64,000 nucleotides of DNA from CBDBKE01 sp965218055. GTDB lineage: Bacteria > Acidobacteriota > Terriglobia > JAJPHL01 > JAPKYU01. This document shows positions 40,353 to 49,686 of the stretch, in pieces; position 1 is the first letter of the stretch; each line of letters begins with the position of its first letter. A program made the translations under genes and the position numbers. The notes under the pieces were generated by a model. It searched no databases and had not been told where the DNA came from. It saw only the letters and a list, made by a program, of their open reading frames with translations. The stretch lies in the NCBI GenBank assembly GCA_965218055.1, contig CBDCKA010000002.1, positions 744,001 to 808,000 on the forward strand. The letters run 5' to 3'.

Positions 40353-42869
40353 CAGGCGTGGATCAACCACAATCCGCGTGGTTTCTCTCGGAATGCTGCC
40401 GAATGGGCCGGGGACAACCGTTCGCCCAGCGCGAGGCCTGTTCCAGAAATCATACGTCATGCCGCTCATTGCCAGCCCTTCGGCGAACTCGCCCCGAACG
40501 GACCATGCCAGCTCCAACGTCGTGGGGTTAAATTCGGCTACTATATCGGCCTCGGAGCTATGGATATCAAATCCGTACCTCTTCCGCCAGGCAGCCAACT
40601 CCAGCTCCGTGAAAGGTACTAACGACGGTGCGAAGGGCAATTTGCGAGGCATTTTCCCGTTTACGTGGAAGGGCCTGGGCTGGCGAGCGTTTCCGAGTAA
40701 ATTGTAATCAGAAACATTATGGGGCGAGTACAAACCGACGTTCCAGCCGTTATTGATCAATATGTTATTAACCACCGTGTTTTCTCCGACGGGAATTGTT
40801 CCCAGATCGCCGAGACTTCGCCCAGGAACGTCCATGATCAGGATGCCCGCCCCGGCGCAATGTCCGATCATGTTATGCGCGATGATTACCTTGGTGGCGC
40901 TATATTCGTAGATACCATTCGAGTAGGTACAGCCCCAGACGAAGTTGTGATCCACCAGATTAGGGGCGAACGCCGCCTCTACGTAGATGCCGCCGAGGCC
41001 CGGTCCGGGACCGTAATGAGAACCCGTGTTGACAACCACATTTTGGGTGATGCGCGAATTAGAGTTGATCCAGTCTATCCAAATGCCGGTTCCGTGCAAC
41101 GTGTCGAAAATCAAGTTTTGCCGCACCAGCAGATTCAGGTTGGTGTGTAACTTGATCGCGGCGCATTCTGCAAGAAACTCCACGTCATGCCAGGCGTTTC
41201 GCCGGTGGACGTTCTCCTCGATCAGCGACCCATACGCACCGGGACCGGTGATTCCGGTGGTGCCGATGTCGTTCAGCGTGTTGCCGCGCAGGATGTGGTA
41301 GCCGAGGATGTCGGGCCGAGTCGGGATTGCGCGCGTGGTGGGGGGAAGGTCCGTCGTATCCGTCAGGCGCGAACCAAAGAAGGAGATCCCTCCGTCTCCG
41401 ATATCAATGCCCACTCCATTCACCCATTGGAGCGTATTGTCCTCAATGAGCCAGTGATGGCCATGCATGGTGGAAATGGCGCCACGCTGCGGGAAAGGGA
41501 AGCCATTTCCGGCGTGCTCCATGATGAATCCCTTCACCCGGATATAACCGAGATGATAGGTCTCAGGAGCGAAGATCTGTTCTCGCGCCGTCAACTCCCA
41601 TGCGGCATCATTCGGATCAATTCCACCGCGTGGGGCAATGTGAATTGTCAGACCGTGGGGTTCCACCCAAAAGGACCCTTCATCCATAAAAAGTTCCGTG
41701 TAGCGTGAGACTTGCTTGAGGCGTTTCCCGGTCTGGAAGATTAGTCCGCGAACCTGCAGGTAACTCTTTGACCTCGGGTAGCTAAAGACCTGTGGCACAT
41801 CAAAATGATTCATCTGATTTATCTGCCGGAAGTTCGCAACGGCGAAGGGATTGTAGCCGTTAAACAATTTGCCCGGCAGTCGCGCCATCCAGACTTCCTT
41901 CACCGTTGCTCCGCTTGGCTCTACGCTCTCGTCCTTCAGCCAGGGGATCGACTTCATCCACTGGACCCTCAGGATTTCCGATCCCTTGATTACCACCGTT
42001 GCTCCCGGCGCCGCCTCGTAGCTGATCATATGCTCCGGATCTGTTCCCCCCCGCGCCGGCCGCACCCATTCCCGATACACACCCGCGCCGACCACCACCC
42101 GCTCGCCCGCCTGCAACACTTCTGCCGCCCGGGTGATCGTCTGGAACGGCATCTCCTTCGTCCCTGGATTCCTATCCGAGGCCTTTGGGTGAGATTGCTC
42201 CACGTAATACGTTTTCGAGAACTTCAGCGGCGCTTCCCACGTCATGAACTCACTTCCGTCCGGCAGGAAGGCCGGCGGCTCCAGTGACCGCATCTTCGCG
42301 TATGGTACACCTCCTCTCTCTTCCGGACCGAAAATCAAGAGTACCCACGGGCCGAACTCCAGGGTTTCCCCCTCCGCTACAGGTTTTTGGTAGGCGAGAG
42401 CGTTGTTGGCTTCGTCCCCGCCCAACACCTGAAATTCCGGAAAGTCGAGCTGCTTGAATCCCTTTTCTGCTAACCACTTCGCCTGCGGCCCCTTCGAGGC
42501 CGTCACCGCGTATACATATCCGGCTTTTTTGCAGATCGCTTTCACCCCGCCACTCTTACTGGACTGGATAAAGCTTCGTCCCAGGAATTCTTCCGGCACC
42601 GAGACGAGAACGTCCTCCGCGTCCAGGAACACCCTTGCCCCCCGCCGGACCTTCTCCACCCGCCCCACCGCCGGCGCCAATGCTGAGTTTTGGGAACTCC
42701 TGATGTCTTCCAGCTGCGTTGCCCTGGCGCCCTCCTGGGCAGAGGACACTGCCCGCAACGCTGGATCGTAGCCAGCCAGTGCCAAACCCAACAACAGGCC
42801 GACCGCAACCAACCCAACACGCCTCGGAACCAGCCCAACTGGTGAACTCTTAAATAAGATGGATGGCAT
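40341..42869 (-). CDS. Secreted right-handed parallel beta-helix protein (pectate-lyase-like fold)
   Basis: 842 residues with a signal segment (VGLVAVGLLLGLALAGYDPA). A first part of about 200 residues is unassigned. Around 240 the DUF1565-like opener YYVEQSHPKASDRNPGTKEMPFQTITRAAEVLQAGERVVVGAGVY starts a right-handed beta-helix; parallel-helix rungs with N-x-hydrophobic ladders run to about 730 (HHWLIEDNTLQWVNGVGIDIGD, YHILRGNTLNDIGTTGITG, NLLVRQNLIFDTLHGTGIWID, SRITQNVVVNTG, NLVDHNFVWGC). Such proteins are polysaccharide lyases, epimerases or adhesins; no catalytic set was identified. AGGATGAAG precedes the ATG. The gene fits a uronate-glycan locus. Confidence 0.82.
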   Translation of the reverse strand: MPSILFKSSPVGLVPRRVGLVAVGLLLGLALAGYDPALRAVSSAQEGARATQLEDIRSSQNSALAPAVGRVEKVRRGARVFLDAEDVLVSVPEEFLGRSFIQSSKSGGVKAICKKAGYVYAVTASKGPQAKWLAEKGFKQLDFPEFQVLGGDEANNALAYQKPVAEGETLEFGPWVLLIFGPEERGGVPYAKMRSLEPPAFLPDGSEFMTWEAPLKFSKTYYVEQSHPKASDRNPGTKEMPFQTITRAAEVLQAGERVVVGAGVYREWVRPARGGTDPEHMISYEAAPGATVVIKGSEILRVQWMKSIPWLKDESVEPSGATVKEVWMARLPGKLFNGYNPFAVANFRQINQMNHFDVPQVFSYPRSKSYLQVRGLIFQTGKRLKQVSRYTELFMDEGSFWVEPHGLTIHIAPRGGIDPNDAAWELTAREQIFAPETYHLGYIRVKGFIMEHAGNGFPFPQRGAISTMHGHHWLIEDNTLQWVNGVGIDIGDGGISFFGSRLTDTTDLPPTTRAIPTRPDILGYHILRGNTLNDIGTTGITGPGAYGSLIEENVHRRNAWHDVEFLAECAAIKLHTNLNLLVRQNLIFDTLHGTGIWIDWINSNSRITQNVVVNTGSHYGPGPGLGGIYVEAAFAPNLVDHNFVWGCTYSNGIYEYSATKVIIAHNMIGHCAGAGILIMDVPGRSLGDLGTIPVGENTVVNNILINNGWNVGLYSPHNVSDYNLLGNARQPRPFHVNGKMPRKLPFAPSLVPFTELELAAWRKRYGFDIHSSEADIVAEFNPTTLELAWSVRGEFAEGLAMSGMTYDFWNRPRAGRTVVPGPFGSIPRETTRIVVDPRLPGN

Positions 42870-43326
42870 GCTTCATCCTTCCCGACGTGAATTCTCTTAC
42901 CCGAAGCGAGCGTCCAAGCGCTCACTCACTACACTGGTGACCAGACCGCGTTTTTGTACCAAGCGTTGTGAGAGAGTCTACATCACAGCCAAGGGCTGTG
43001 AAACTGTCTTGGGTGGCGGATGGGGGTTGCCGGCCGCCGGGGCAGGCGGCCGGTAACCGAGCGAGGAACACGGTCGTTCGGTGTTGTGCTGGACCCGCCA
43101 CTGCTCGATCACAATCTGTGCCTCCTTCAACCGAATCGCCAGGCAGGATCGAATGACGCCTGGCAGACATTTCCGGGCCGCTTCGTCAACCGGAAGCAGC
43201 CGCGGAGCGACATCCTCCTTTAGACCGCCACAGATTGCTTGACGAACGGGAGGTGCGATCTTAGAATTAACGAGAGGCGTAGTGTCGGCCAATGGCGGGC
43301 AAGTGCCGCTCGAGGCGAGGTGCGCT
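42870..43326. other. Gene-free region carrying the IS3 remnant
   Basis: Lies between divergent beta-helix and GWxTD genes. Apart from the transposase fragment nothing is recognised; the insertion may have displaced the original promoters. Confidence 0.4.
42978..43140 (-). pseudogene. IS3-family transposase (OrfB) C-terminal remnant
   Basis: The minus strand encodes KEAQIVIEQWRVQHNTERPCSSLGYRPPAPAA, the hallmark end of the IS3/ISL-type integrase core (E-A-x-x-x-I-x-x-W-x-x-x-x-N-x-x-R-P-x-S-S-L-G-Y-x-P-P). Only this C-terminal piece remains, and no terminal inverted repeats were identified. Confidence 0.6.
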
Positions 43327-44961
43327 ATGAAGGTCAAAGTTTGGGTTCCCTTCCTGTTGTTCGTCGTCTTCCTGTTCTTACTAGCCTGGCCGCTTGCGGC
43401 CCCGGTTGTAGCCGGGGATAAGAAAAAGGCGGATTCGGGCAAGGACGACCGGCTCAGCAAGAAAGAGCGCGAGCGCCGGCGGCGCTCCCTGGAAAAGGAG
43501 CTCAATCGGCCCTTTGAAAAGTGGCTCAAGGAAGACGTCGCCTATATCATCACTCCAGAAGAGCGGGCAGCTTTCAAACGGCTCCAGAATGCGGAAGAAC
43601 GGGAGCAGTTTATTGAGCAGTTCTGGGTGCGCCGGGACCCGACGCCGGACACAGCGGAGAACGAGTACAGAGAAGAGATGTACCGGCGCATTGCTTATGC
43701 CAACCAACATTTCGCCTCGGGGTGGCCGGGCTGGAAGACCGACCGCGGCCGTATCTACATTACTTTTGGCCCGCCCGACGAGAAAGAAACGGAACCCGTG
43801 GGCGGCACGTACGATCGGCCTATGGCAGAAGGCGGCGGCACCACCCAAACCTACCCTTGGGAGAAATGGCGGTATCGCTACATCGAGACAATCGGCAGCA
43901 ATGTAGAGATCGAGTTCGTGGATAAGAGCTTGAGCGGGGAATACCGCATGGCGATGGGTCCCGAGGAGAAGGACGCGCTGTTTAACGTGAGCGCTGGGGC
44001 GACCACGCTAGAGCAGATGGGCATACGCACCAGGAAGGACCGCATCATGGGCCTCGACCGGCGCGCGAACCACCTCGCGATGCTCGAGCAGTACACCAAG
44101 CTGCATACACCCCCGCCGGTCAAGTTTCGCGATTTGGAGGAAGTGGTCAGTTCCAAGATCAATTACAACCTATTCCCCTTCAAAGTCCGCACCGACTACG
44201 TTCGCATTACTTCAGCCATCGTGCTGGCAGCGCTGACGGTGCAGATCAATGCCAAGGACATGAGCTTCGAGAATAATGCGGGGATCGAGCGGGGCATAGT
44301 GAACATCTTCGGGCGGGTCAGCACCCTGAGCGGGCGCGTCGTGCAAACGTTTGAGGACGTGGTGAGTGTCGATGTGCCGGCCGGCCAGTTTGAGCTGTAT
44401 CTGGACCAGAAGCGCGTTTACTGGCAGGGGTTGCCGCTGCGGTCCGGCTTGTACCGGCTGGATCTGGTGTTGAAGGACATCAAGAGCGGTAATATGGGGA
44501 CCCATCGGATGGCGCTTCGCGTGCCTCGCTACGACGAGGAAACCCTGTCTGCCTCCAGCCTCATTCTGGCGGACCTGCTGGAAAAAGTTCCCACCAGGCA
44601 GATCGGCAAGGGCCAGTTTGTCATCGGCTCGACGAAGTTGCGGCCCAGCGTAGAGGAAAAGTTTCGCCGCGACCAGCAGGTGGGCATCTATCTGGAGATC
44701 TACAATCTGGCTACCGACGAGCAGACTCGCAAGCCTTCCGCCTCGGTCGAGTACGCTTTGGAGAAGAACGGCCGGACCTTGTTCCAGCTCACCGAGAACA
44801 GCGACCAGATCCAGGGCGCTTACCAGCAGCTGACGCTGGAAAAGATACTCCCCCTGGAGATCATGAAATTGGAACCGGGTCAGTACAAGTTGCAGGTAAA
44901 AGTGACGGACCGGATCAACAAGCGGTCCATCGCTCCTACCGCAACATTCACGGTCCAGTAG
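43327..44961 (+). CDS. GWxTD domain-containing secreted protein
   Basis: About 544 residues from the ATG at 43327 (GGCGAGG upstream), which opens a strong signal segment (WVPFLLFVVFLFLLAWPLAAPVVA). A lysine-rich stretch (KKADSGKDDRLSKKERERRRRSLEKEL) follows and then the GWxTD domain at about 60-190 with its block EREQFIEQFWVRRDPTPDTAENEYREEMYRRIAYAN and the motif PGWKTDRGRIYITFGPP. The remainder is beta-rich, with repeated sandwich-like segments. GWxTD proteins are a signature of Acidobacteriota and some Bacteroidota and have no established biochemical role. A start at 43282 would only add a leader with no signal-peptide features. Confidence 0.88.
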   Translation: MKVKVWVPFLLFVVFLFLLAWPLAAPVVAGDKKKADSGKDDRLSKKERERRRRSLEKELNRPFEKWLKEDVAYIITPEERAAFKRLQNAEEREQFIEQFWVRRDPTPDTAENEYREEMYRRIAYANQHFASGWPGWKTDRGRIYITFGPPDEKETEPVGGTYDRPMAEGGGTTQTYPWEKWRYRYIETIGSNVEIEFVDKSLSGEYRMAMGPEEKDALFNVSAGATTLEQMGIRTRKDRIMGLDRRANHLAMLEQYTKLHTPPPVKFRDLEEVVSSKINYNLFPFKVRTDYVRITSAIVLAALTVQINAKDMSFENNAGIERGIVNIFGRVSTLSGRVVQTFEDVVSVDVPAGQFELYLDQKRVYWQGLPLRSGLYRLDLVLKDIKSGNMGTHRMALRVPRYDEETLSASSLILADLLEKVPTRQIGKGQFVIGSTKLRPSVEEKFRRDQQVGIYLEIYNLATDEQTRKPSASVEYALEKNGRTLFQLTENSDQIQGAYQQLTLEKILPLEIMKLEPGQYKLQVKVTDRINKRSIAPTATFTVQ

Positions 44962-45036
44962 TCCAAGTGCTACCTTCCTCGGCCTGGGAAAAGTCGACGT
45001 CGGGTCGCGCCATGCGCCACGGATTGGCCCTGACCC

Positions 45037-45918
45037 CTAGGCTTCCAACGCTTCCAGACGGGAATTCCCAAACCAAAGCCTTCGTGCAGTTTCGCCGAGC
45101 ACCGCTGCCCGCGCCGCACTCTTTAACTCGAGTTCTTGGGTAAAAATCCTGAGATGGTCGCGGTACCCCAGTTTCGGCGTCCAAAGCGCGGGTGGATACG
45201 AGCTGCCCCAAACGCAGCGCTCGGGCCCGAAGGCATCGATGATCTTGTAGCAAAGAGGGTGTGTATCCCTGCAGGGATAGGGCTCCCTGCTGCCCCAGGC
45301 CACCCAGCTCATCTTCACGTGGAGGTTCTTATGTTCGGCGAGCCGCTGCAACGCCGCTAGGGCGTCGGCAGTCTCGGGACGCCCGGCCTGCATGCACAAA
45401 CAATGATCAATAGCGACGCGCAGCCCCGGAAAGTCCTTCAACATGCGGTGAAAAGCGGGCAGATGATCCTTCCCCCAGTCCCAGCCGCCCTGCGGAGTCA
45501 GTCCGCAAATCAGAACATTCACCACAATCCCGAGATCGGCGGCAGCCTTCCACAGGGCTCTCACCCCCTGGCTGTCTAATTTACCGTCCTTGCCGGGGAT
45601 ACTTCGCATTCCGCGGAGCCCGTAAACTTCAGTGTCGTGAGTCAAGATGCCAGGACCGTGGGGATCATCCGGGTCGAGCGTGCAAACCCCTGCGACCCAA
45701 TCCGGATTGCTTCGCGCGCTGTCGCAGATATACCGGTTGTCGAAACGGTAGAACGTGCTCGTTTGGATGGCGCAGACGGCGGCCACTCCGTTGGCCCGGC
45801 TCTCCTGGCGCAAGTCCTCCAGAGACGCCTTTCCGGGCGGCCGGAGCGGCTCGGACACCGGCGGATAGCGCTCCTCATCAGGAGAGTAAATATGCGCGTG
45901 CGTGTCGATGATGAGCAT
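45037..45918 (-). CDS. Amidohydrolase family 2 (TIM-barrel) protein with altered catalytic motif
   Basis: About 293 residues. The H-x-H metal motif is at the start (IIDTHAHIYSPDEERYP) and later blocks are GVCTLDPDDPHG, GLRGMRSIPG, RVAIDHCLCM and NLHVKMSWV. The usual GSDYP near the C-terminus, whose Asp is the catalytic base or metal ligand, reads GSSYP here. The family includes lactonases, decarboxylases and dihydroxyphthalate-type enzymes, and some members work on sugar-acid lactones. GGGAG precedes ATG 45918. In this neighbourhood a sugar lactonase is possible, but the Asp-to-Ser change makes activity uncertain. Confidence 0.82.
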   Translation of the reverse strand: MLIIDTHAHIYSPDEERYPPVSEPLRPPGKASLEDLRQESRANGVAAVCAIQTSTFYRFDNRYICDSARSNPDWVAGVCTLDPDDPHGPGILTHDTEVYGLRGMRSIPGKDGKLDSQGVRALWKAAADLGIVVNVLICGLTPQGGWDWGKDHLPAFHRMLKDFPGLRVAIDHCLCMQAGRPETADALAALQRLAEHKNLHVKMSWVAWGSREPYPCRDTHPLCYKIIDAFGPERCVWGSSYPPALWTPKLGYRDHLRIFTQELELKSAARAAVLGETARRLWFGNSRLEALEA

Positions 45919-46537
45919 AACGTCTCCCAACCCGTAGGTGTATGGCCGGCCAGATCAGCACTGCGCTCGCCATGCCAGCTGGGGTTGATCTGTGTGTACC
46001 GGTTGAGCGCCTCCAGGATTTGCTTCAGCAGGTAACGGGTAATTCTAAGCTCAGAAATGGTGAGATGCTCTGCCTAACTCAGCAAGTCCCGTCTATACTC
46101 TTAATGATTAATCCGACCTGCAGCGCCGACTCTAACATAGCGAAGTCGCCGTCCACAACTGCTCTGAGACTGCCCTTTGATCCCGAGAATGTCGTCAACA
46201 ACGGCTGCAGTGATCGAGCTCTCTTCAGGGATCAACCGCCCGGGGAAATGCCCGGCGAGGGCCGCTCGGAGCCCCCAGAGAGAAGCACGTGCTGGAAGGG
46301 CTCAGTTGGGGCCAATGCGTGTATACTCGCGACTCCCGGAGGGCCAAAAACTAATTCCGGTTCAAATCATCGCAGGCGTTGGTGTGTCGGCAGCGATGTA
46401 CAAGGCTGGGCAGGGGTAGCGAACGCAGAATAGTTAGGCTGCTGCACGAAGCCCGAGGCCCTCATTACCTTTCGCGACCTCTAGCGGAAAGTTCCCGCGG
46501 AAGAATCTTGTACAAGAAAGAAAAGGAAGCCAGGAGC
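45919..46537. other. 600-bp region without a recognisable gene
   Basis: Between divergent amidohydrolase and Nramp-like genes. Open frames here are short and featureless. The frame of the transporter stays open back to 46379 but has no membrane or family sequence before ATG 46538. Promoters for both genes must lie here; none is clear. Confidence 0.4.
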
Positions 46538-47896
46538 ATGGCAACACCGGGTCCGCAGTCGTTGGTCAAGTCTCCACCCACCGGGTGGGTGGATTCCTTG
46601 CGCTCAATCGGGCCTGGCGTGATTATCGTTGGAACAATCGTCGGCAGCGGCGAACTCGTAGCGACCACCCTGCTCGGCGCCAAGGTAGGATTTGTCCTCC
46701 TTTGGTTGATCGTTGTTTCGTGCCTAGTCAAGGTGATCATTCAAGAGCAATGGGCCTATTACGTGATCACCTCAGGAGGCACCCTGCTAGACGCCACTTC
46801 CCTTCTTCCCGGCCCACGCGTACGCGGACTCTCGTTGTGGACCTGGCTACTGTTCCTTTATTTCATCCTCAACATTGTGGCAGGAGCTGGTGTGGTTGGG
46901 ATGGCTGCGACCACGGCGGCACTGGCGACCGGCGTGGGAAGCGTCCCCTTTTGGGCCCTGGCGCTTACCGCTCTCGCCATCATATTCCTGTGGTTCGGCA
47001 CCTACGCCCGGATCGAAAAACTGTTCATTTTGATGGTCGCTTTGTTCTCGTTTTCCATGTCCATCGCTCTAGTGTTGACGCAGAGCACGGAGCTAGCTAT
47101 TCGCTGGTCGGAACTGATTTCCGGACTACGGTTTGAACTGCCGCCCGCAGGAATGTACATCGCGCTCTCCGCATTCGGCCTCACCGGCGTCGGCGCGCCG
47201 GAAATTATCTTTTACACTTATTGGTGTCAGGAAAAAGGCTACGCCCGTTACATCGGACCGCCCGAAGAAACTCCGGAGTGGCGGGAGCGCGCGCGGGGCT
47301 GGATTGCTGTCATGCGGAGAGACATCATGGTCTCTGCTGCCATTTACACTCTGAACACGATTGTGTTTTATCTACTCGGGGCAGCCATTTTGCACCGCAC
47401 CCGACCTGATGCAGCGAACCTGGAGGGCCTGGACGTTGCTTTGGCCCTCTCGAAGATTTTCACGGAGTCCTTCGGGCAGTGGAGTTTCGTGATCTTCATG
47501 ACTGGCGCTTTTTGGGTCCTGTACTCTACCTTTGTCGGTGCCTGCGCGTCCTGGGCGCGCTTCAGTGCCGACTTTTCTAAGAAGCTCGGCCTTTTCTCGG
47601 CGACCGATCCTGCTCAGTGGGGCTGGTGGTGCAAGTGGTTCTCAATCTCCCTGGCCGCAATTTTCCTGCTGGTATTCTTCCTCGTCCGGACTCCGGTAGC
47701 TCTGATCCTGCTTGGTGGAGTCATACACGCCGTGTTTCTTCCACTGCTGGGACTTTCAGTGATCTATCTGTTCCACCGGCGCGGCCGGCAAGGTCTGACT
47801 CCGGGGCCTCACGCGAGGGTCATTTCGTTGATCTGCAGCGCCATCATACTCTTGGTAGTGATTTGCACGCTCTATCTGCAGACGGGTGGCGCCTGA
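46538..47896 (+). CDS. Nramp-like transporter lacking canonical metal-binding motifs
   Basis: About 452 residues with roughly eleven membrane helices. The first helix reads GPGVIIVGTIVGSGELVATTLLGAKVGF, the position where Nramp metal transporters carry DPGN; here it is GSGE. The sixth-helix MPHN is replaced by a GVGAPE stretch (FGLTGVGAPEIIFYTYWCQEKGYARYIG). The overall helix order and the LeuT-like repeat are retained. Nramp relatives with altered motifs transport Mg2+, Al3+ or amine-type solutes rather than Mn2+/Fe2+, so the substrate is open. AAGGAAG about nine bases upstream supports ATG 46538. A strong hairpin (46573-46593; 8-bp stem) lies within the first 20 codons and may control translation. 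Confidence 0.8.
   Translation: MATPGPQSLVKSPPTGWVDSLRSIGPGVIIVGTIVGSGELVATTLLGAKVGFVLLWLIVVSCLVKVIIQEQWAYYVITSGGTLLDATSLLPGPRVRGLSLWTWLLFLYFILNIVAGAGVVGMAATTAALATGVGSVPFWALALTALAIIFLWFGTYARIEKLFILMVALFSFSMSIALVLTQSTELAIRWSELISGLRFELPPAGMYIALSAFGLTGVGAPEIIFYTYWCQEKGYARYIGPPEETPEWRERARGWIAVMRRDIMVSAAIYTLNTIVFYLLGAAILHRTRPDAANLEGLDVALALSKIFTESFGQWSFVIFMTGAFWVLYSTFVGACASWARFSADFSKKLGLFSATDPAQWGWWCKWFSISLAAIFLLVFFLVRTPVALILLGGVIHAVFLPLLGLSVIYLFHRRGRQGLTPGPHARVISLICSAIILLVVICTLYLQTGGA
46573..46593 (+). promoter_or_regulatory. Hairpin within the first codons of the Nramp-like gene
   Basis: TCCACCCA (46573-46580) and TGGGTGGA (46586-46593) pair perfectly around CCGGG, 35 bases after the start codon. 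It encodes part of SPPTGWVDS. It could slow early elongation or be a regulator site. Confidence 0.3.
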
Positions 47897-47977
47897 CTTG
47901 CCTGTGGCAGAAATGTGGCAGCGGGGTGCCTTTCCTGGCCTGTCTTGTCAACTGAGCTCGGGACATCCCCGTCACCG

Positions 47978-49387
47978 TCAATATCCCCTCATTTCATATA
48001 TCTTTTGAACAACATCATAATAAGCCCTTGCGCCAATCAAATGGAATCCCATGAACATTAGAGGCGTCATGTCAGCCTTAATCATTCGTCCGATGAACTG
48101 TGAGTTCAACATGTACTGCGCGAGCGGGTACAGCACTCCCGTCGTGGGGCAAATCTTCCTATTCTGGCCACCAACCTCAAGCGCACCCTCTCGCTCAGGA
48201 GAATAAGTATTAATATGCCAATCCGCTATGTTCGATAACTCCTCAGTCCCGCTGCCTTCGGTTATCGGACCAATATAAATGACCTTAAGCCCGGCGCGCT
48301 TAAATTCCTTCGCGGCATCAATGTTCTCCTTTGAATCTGATGTTTCACTTGCTATGAAGACGAAGTCGCCAGGCTTGCCTTTCGTCTTAAGTTCCCCTGT
48401 GCCATCTGGATGTAGGAGATGCCCGGTCCGGTGGATCAGGCGGCTCATTGCAAGACCAGACGCACGATTTGTATTTTCCGTCACCATGATTGCCCATGGC
48501 AACTCGTCGTTCGTCACAGGATCGCGTCTTACTGGATAGTTCCAGTAGTGCGCGCCCTGGCTCACATATTCAACCATTGCCTTTGCGACAGCGTCGATAT
48601 GATTAATATCATTGGCAACTTTCCGTCCACGGTCCTTTATGAGCTCAATATATTCAGTCGCCTTATCCGTGGCTCCCATTGCGCCTCCGCCCCTGTGCCG
48701 CATCGCTATTTCAGCAGTAAGCATCCAATAAAAGTTGTGCATTCCCTGAGGAGCTATCGGACATGCTCTGACCGCGGGAATCTCAGGAATGTATAGCACC
48801 CCATCTGTGAATGGTACTCCGGATGTGAGAACTATGTCAGAGCATTCCTCTGGCATGAGAGTGTCCTCGAACACTGGATTTGTCGCGAGCTCGTTCATGG
48901 CCAGAACCCCCTTCGGAGTGGTGTGGTTAGGATAGTAAGGAACCCTAAGCCCCACTGTGAAGGCGCCCCGGTCACGCGTCTTCTTAGTGTGTAGCCTCGG
49001 AAAGTCGGATAGAAGGAAGTCACCACTCCCAATCACATCAAACTTCTCCGCCTCAACATGTCGTGACCAATGATGAAGATAATCAGGATTGCCTGGTCGC
49101 GACCGTCTTAGCTCTGCACGGTGCATATGTCCACCAGTAATCTGACAATAGATCTTCTTCTTACTTCTTAGCGATGTAACCGCTCGATCTGCGGCTTCAG
49201 CGATAATGGGAAGTTCAGTTGTAGCAATCCGGTTCCATATTTGTTCAGCCTTTTCGTAATACTGGATTCCGTATGGCTTCTCATTGGCGGTTGTTCTTTG
49301 TAGAGCCCGACTTCCTTTGAGATCGTGCGTGCTCAAGGCCACCGTCAGTGCTCCCGCACTGACTTTAACGAAGTCTCGTCTTTGCAT
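47978..49387 (-). CDS. TAT-exported SIS-like (sugar isomerase fold) protein
   Basis: 469 residues. ATG 49387 with AAAGGAG eight bases upstream opens a twin-arginine leader (QRRDFVKVSAGALTVAL). Two Rossmann-like SIS halves are suggested: EKAEQIWNRIATTELPIIAEAADRAVTSLRSKKKIYCQITGGHMH, DVIGSGDFLLSDFP and KPGDFVFIASETSDSKENIDAAKEFKRAGLKVIYIGP, then CPTTGVLYPLAQYMLNSQ. The same order of motifs, with ILPSSGVVQ in place of CPTTGVLYP, occurs in the N-terminal part of the protein at 2564-4591. SIS folds bind phosphosugars; outside the cytoplasm the ligand is unknown. GC is visibly lower than in the neighbours, with more A/T-ending codons, a possible sign of transfer. Confidence 0.7.
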   Translation of the reverse strand: MQRRDFVKVSAGALTVALSTHDLKGSRALQRTTANEKPYGIQYYEKAEQIWNRIATTELPIIAEAADRAVTSLRSKKKIYCQITGGHMHRAELRRSRPGNPDYLHHWSRHVEAEKFDVIGSGDFLLSDFPRLHTKKTRDRGAFTVGLRVPYYPNHTTPKGVLAMNELATNPVFEDTLMPEECSDIVLTSGVPFTDGVLYIPEIPAVRACPIAPQGMHNFYWMLTAEIAMRHRGGGAMGATDKATEYIELIKDRGRKVANDINHIDAVAKAMVEYVSQGAHYWNYPVRRDPVTNDELPWAIMVTENTNRASGLAMSRLIHRTGHLLHPDGTGELKTKGKPGDFVFIASETSDSKENIDAAKEFKRAGLKVIYIGPITEGSGTEELSNIADWHINTYSPEREGALEVGGQNRKICPTTGVLYPLAQYMLNSQFIGRMIKADMTPLMFMGFHLIGARAYYDVVQKIYEMRGY

Positions 49388-49686
49388 TTGTCTGTCTCCT
49401 TTACGCCTCCGGTGGCAGTGTTTTACCACCGTGGGATCGAAGCTACAAGCACTTTCGTCGTGCTTGTCTACTCCGGAAGTTCCCTTCCGAGCCGACCGCA
49501 CGCCAGAGCTAGAGCAATTCATTTCATCCCTTTACCAGATCACCGTGCATGGGCAGGTTCGGCATTTGACGCCGTTGTGCGCGTCTGGATTGGCTTGACA
49601 ACGCGGATTCACTGGGTCCATTATCGCCTCCCCGCATTGTGTGCGGTGCGCCTACGCTACTGGGTGAGAGCGAGAGGGAGAATACG

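Noticed and set aside
46340..46380. tRNA-like T-arm sequence (GGTTCAAATC)
   Set aside because: No acceptor, D or anticodon stem could be built around it.
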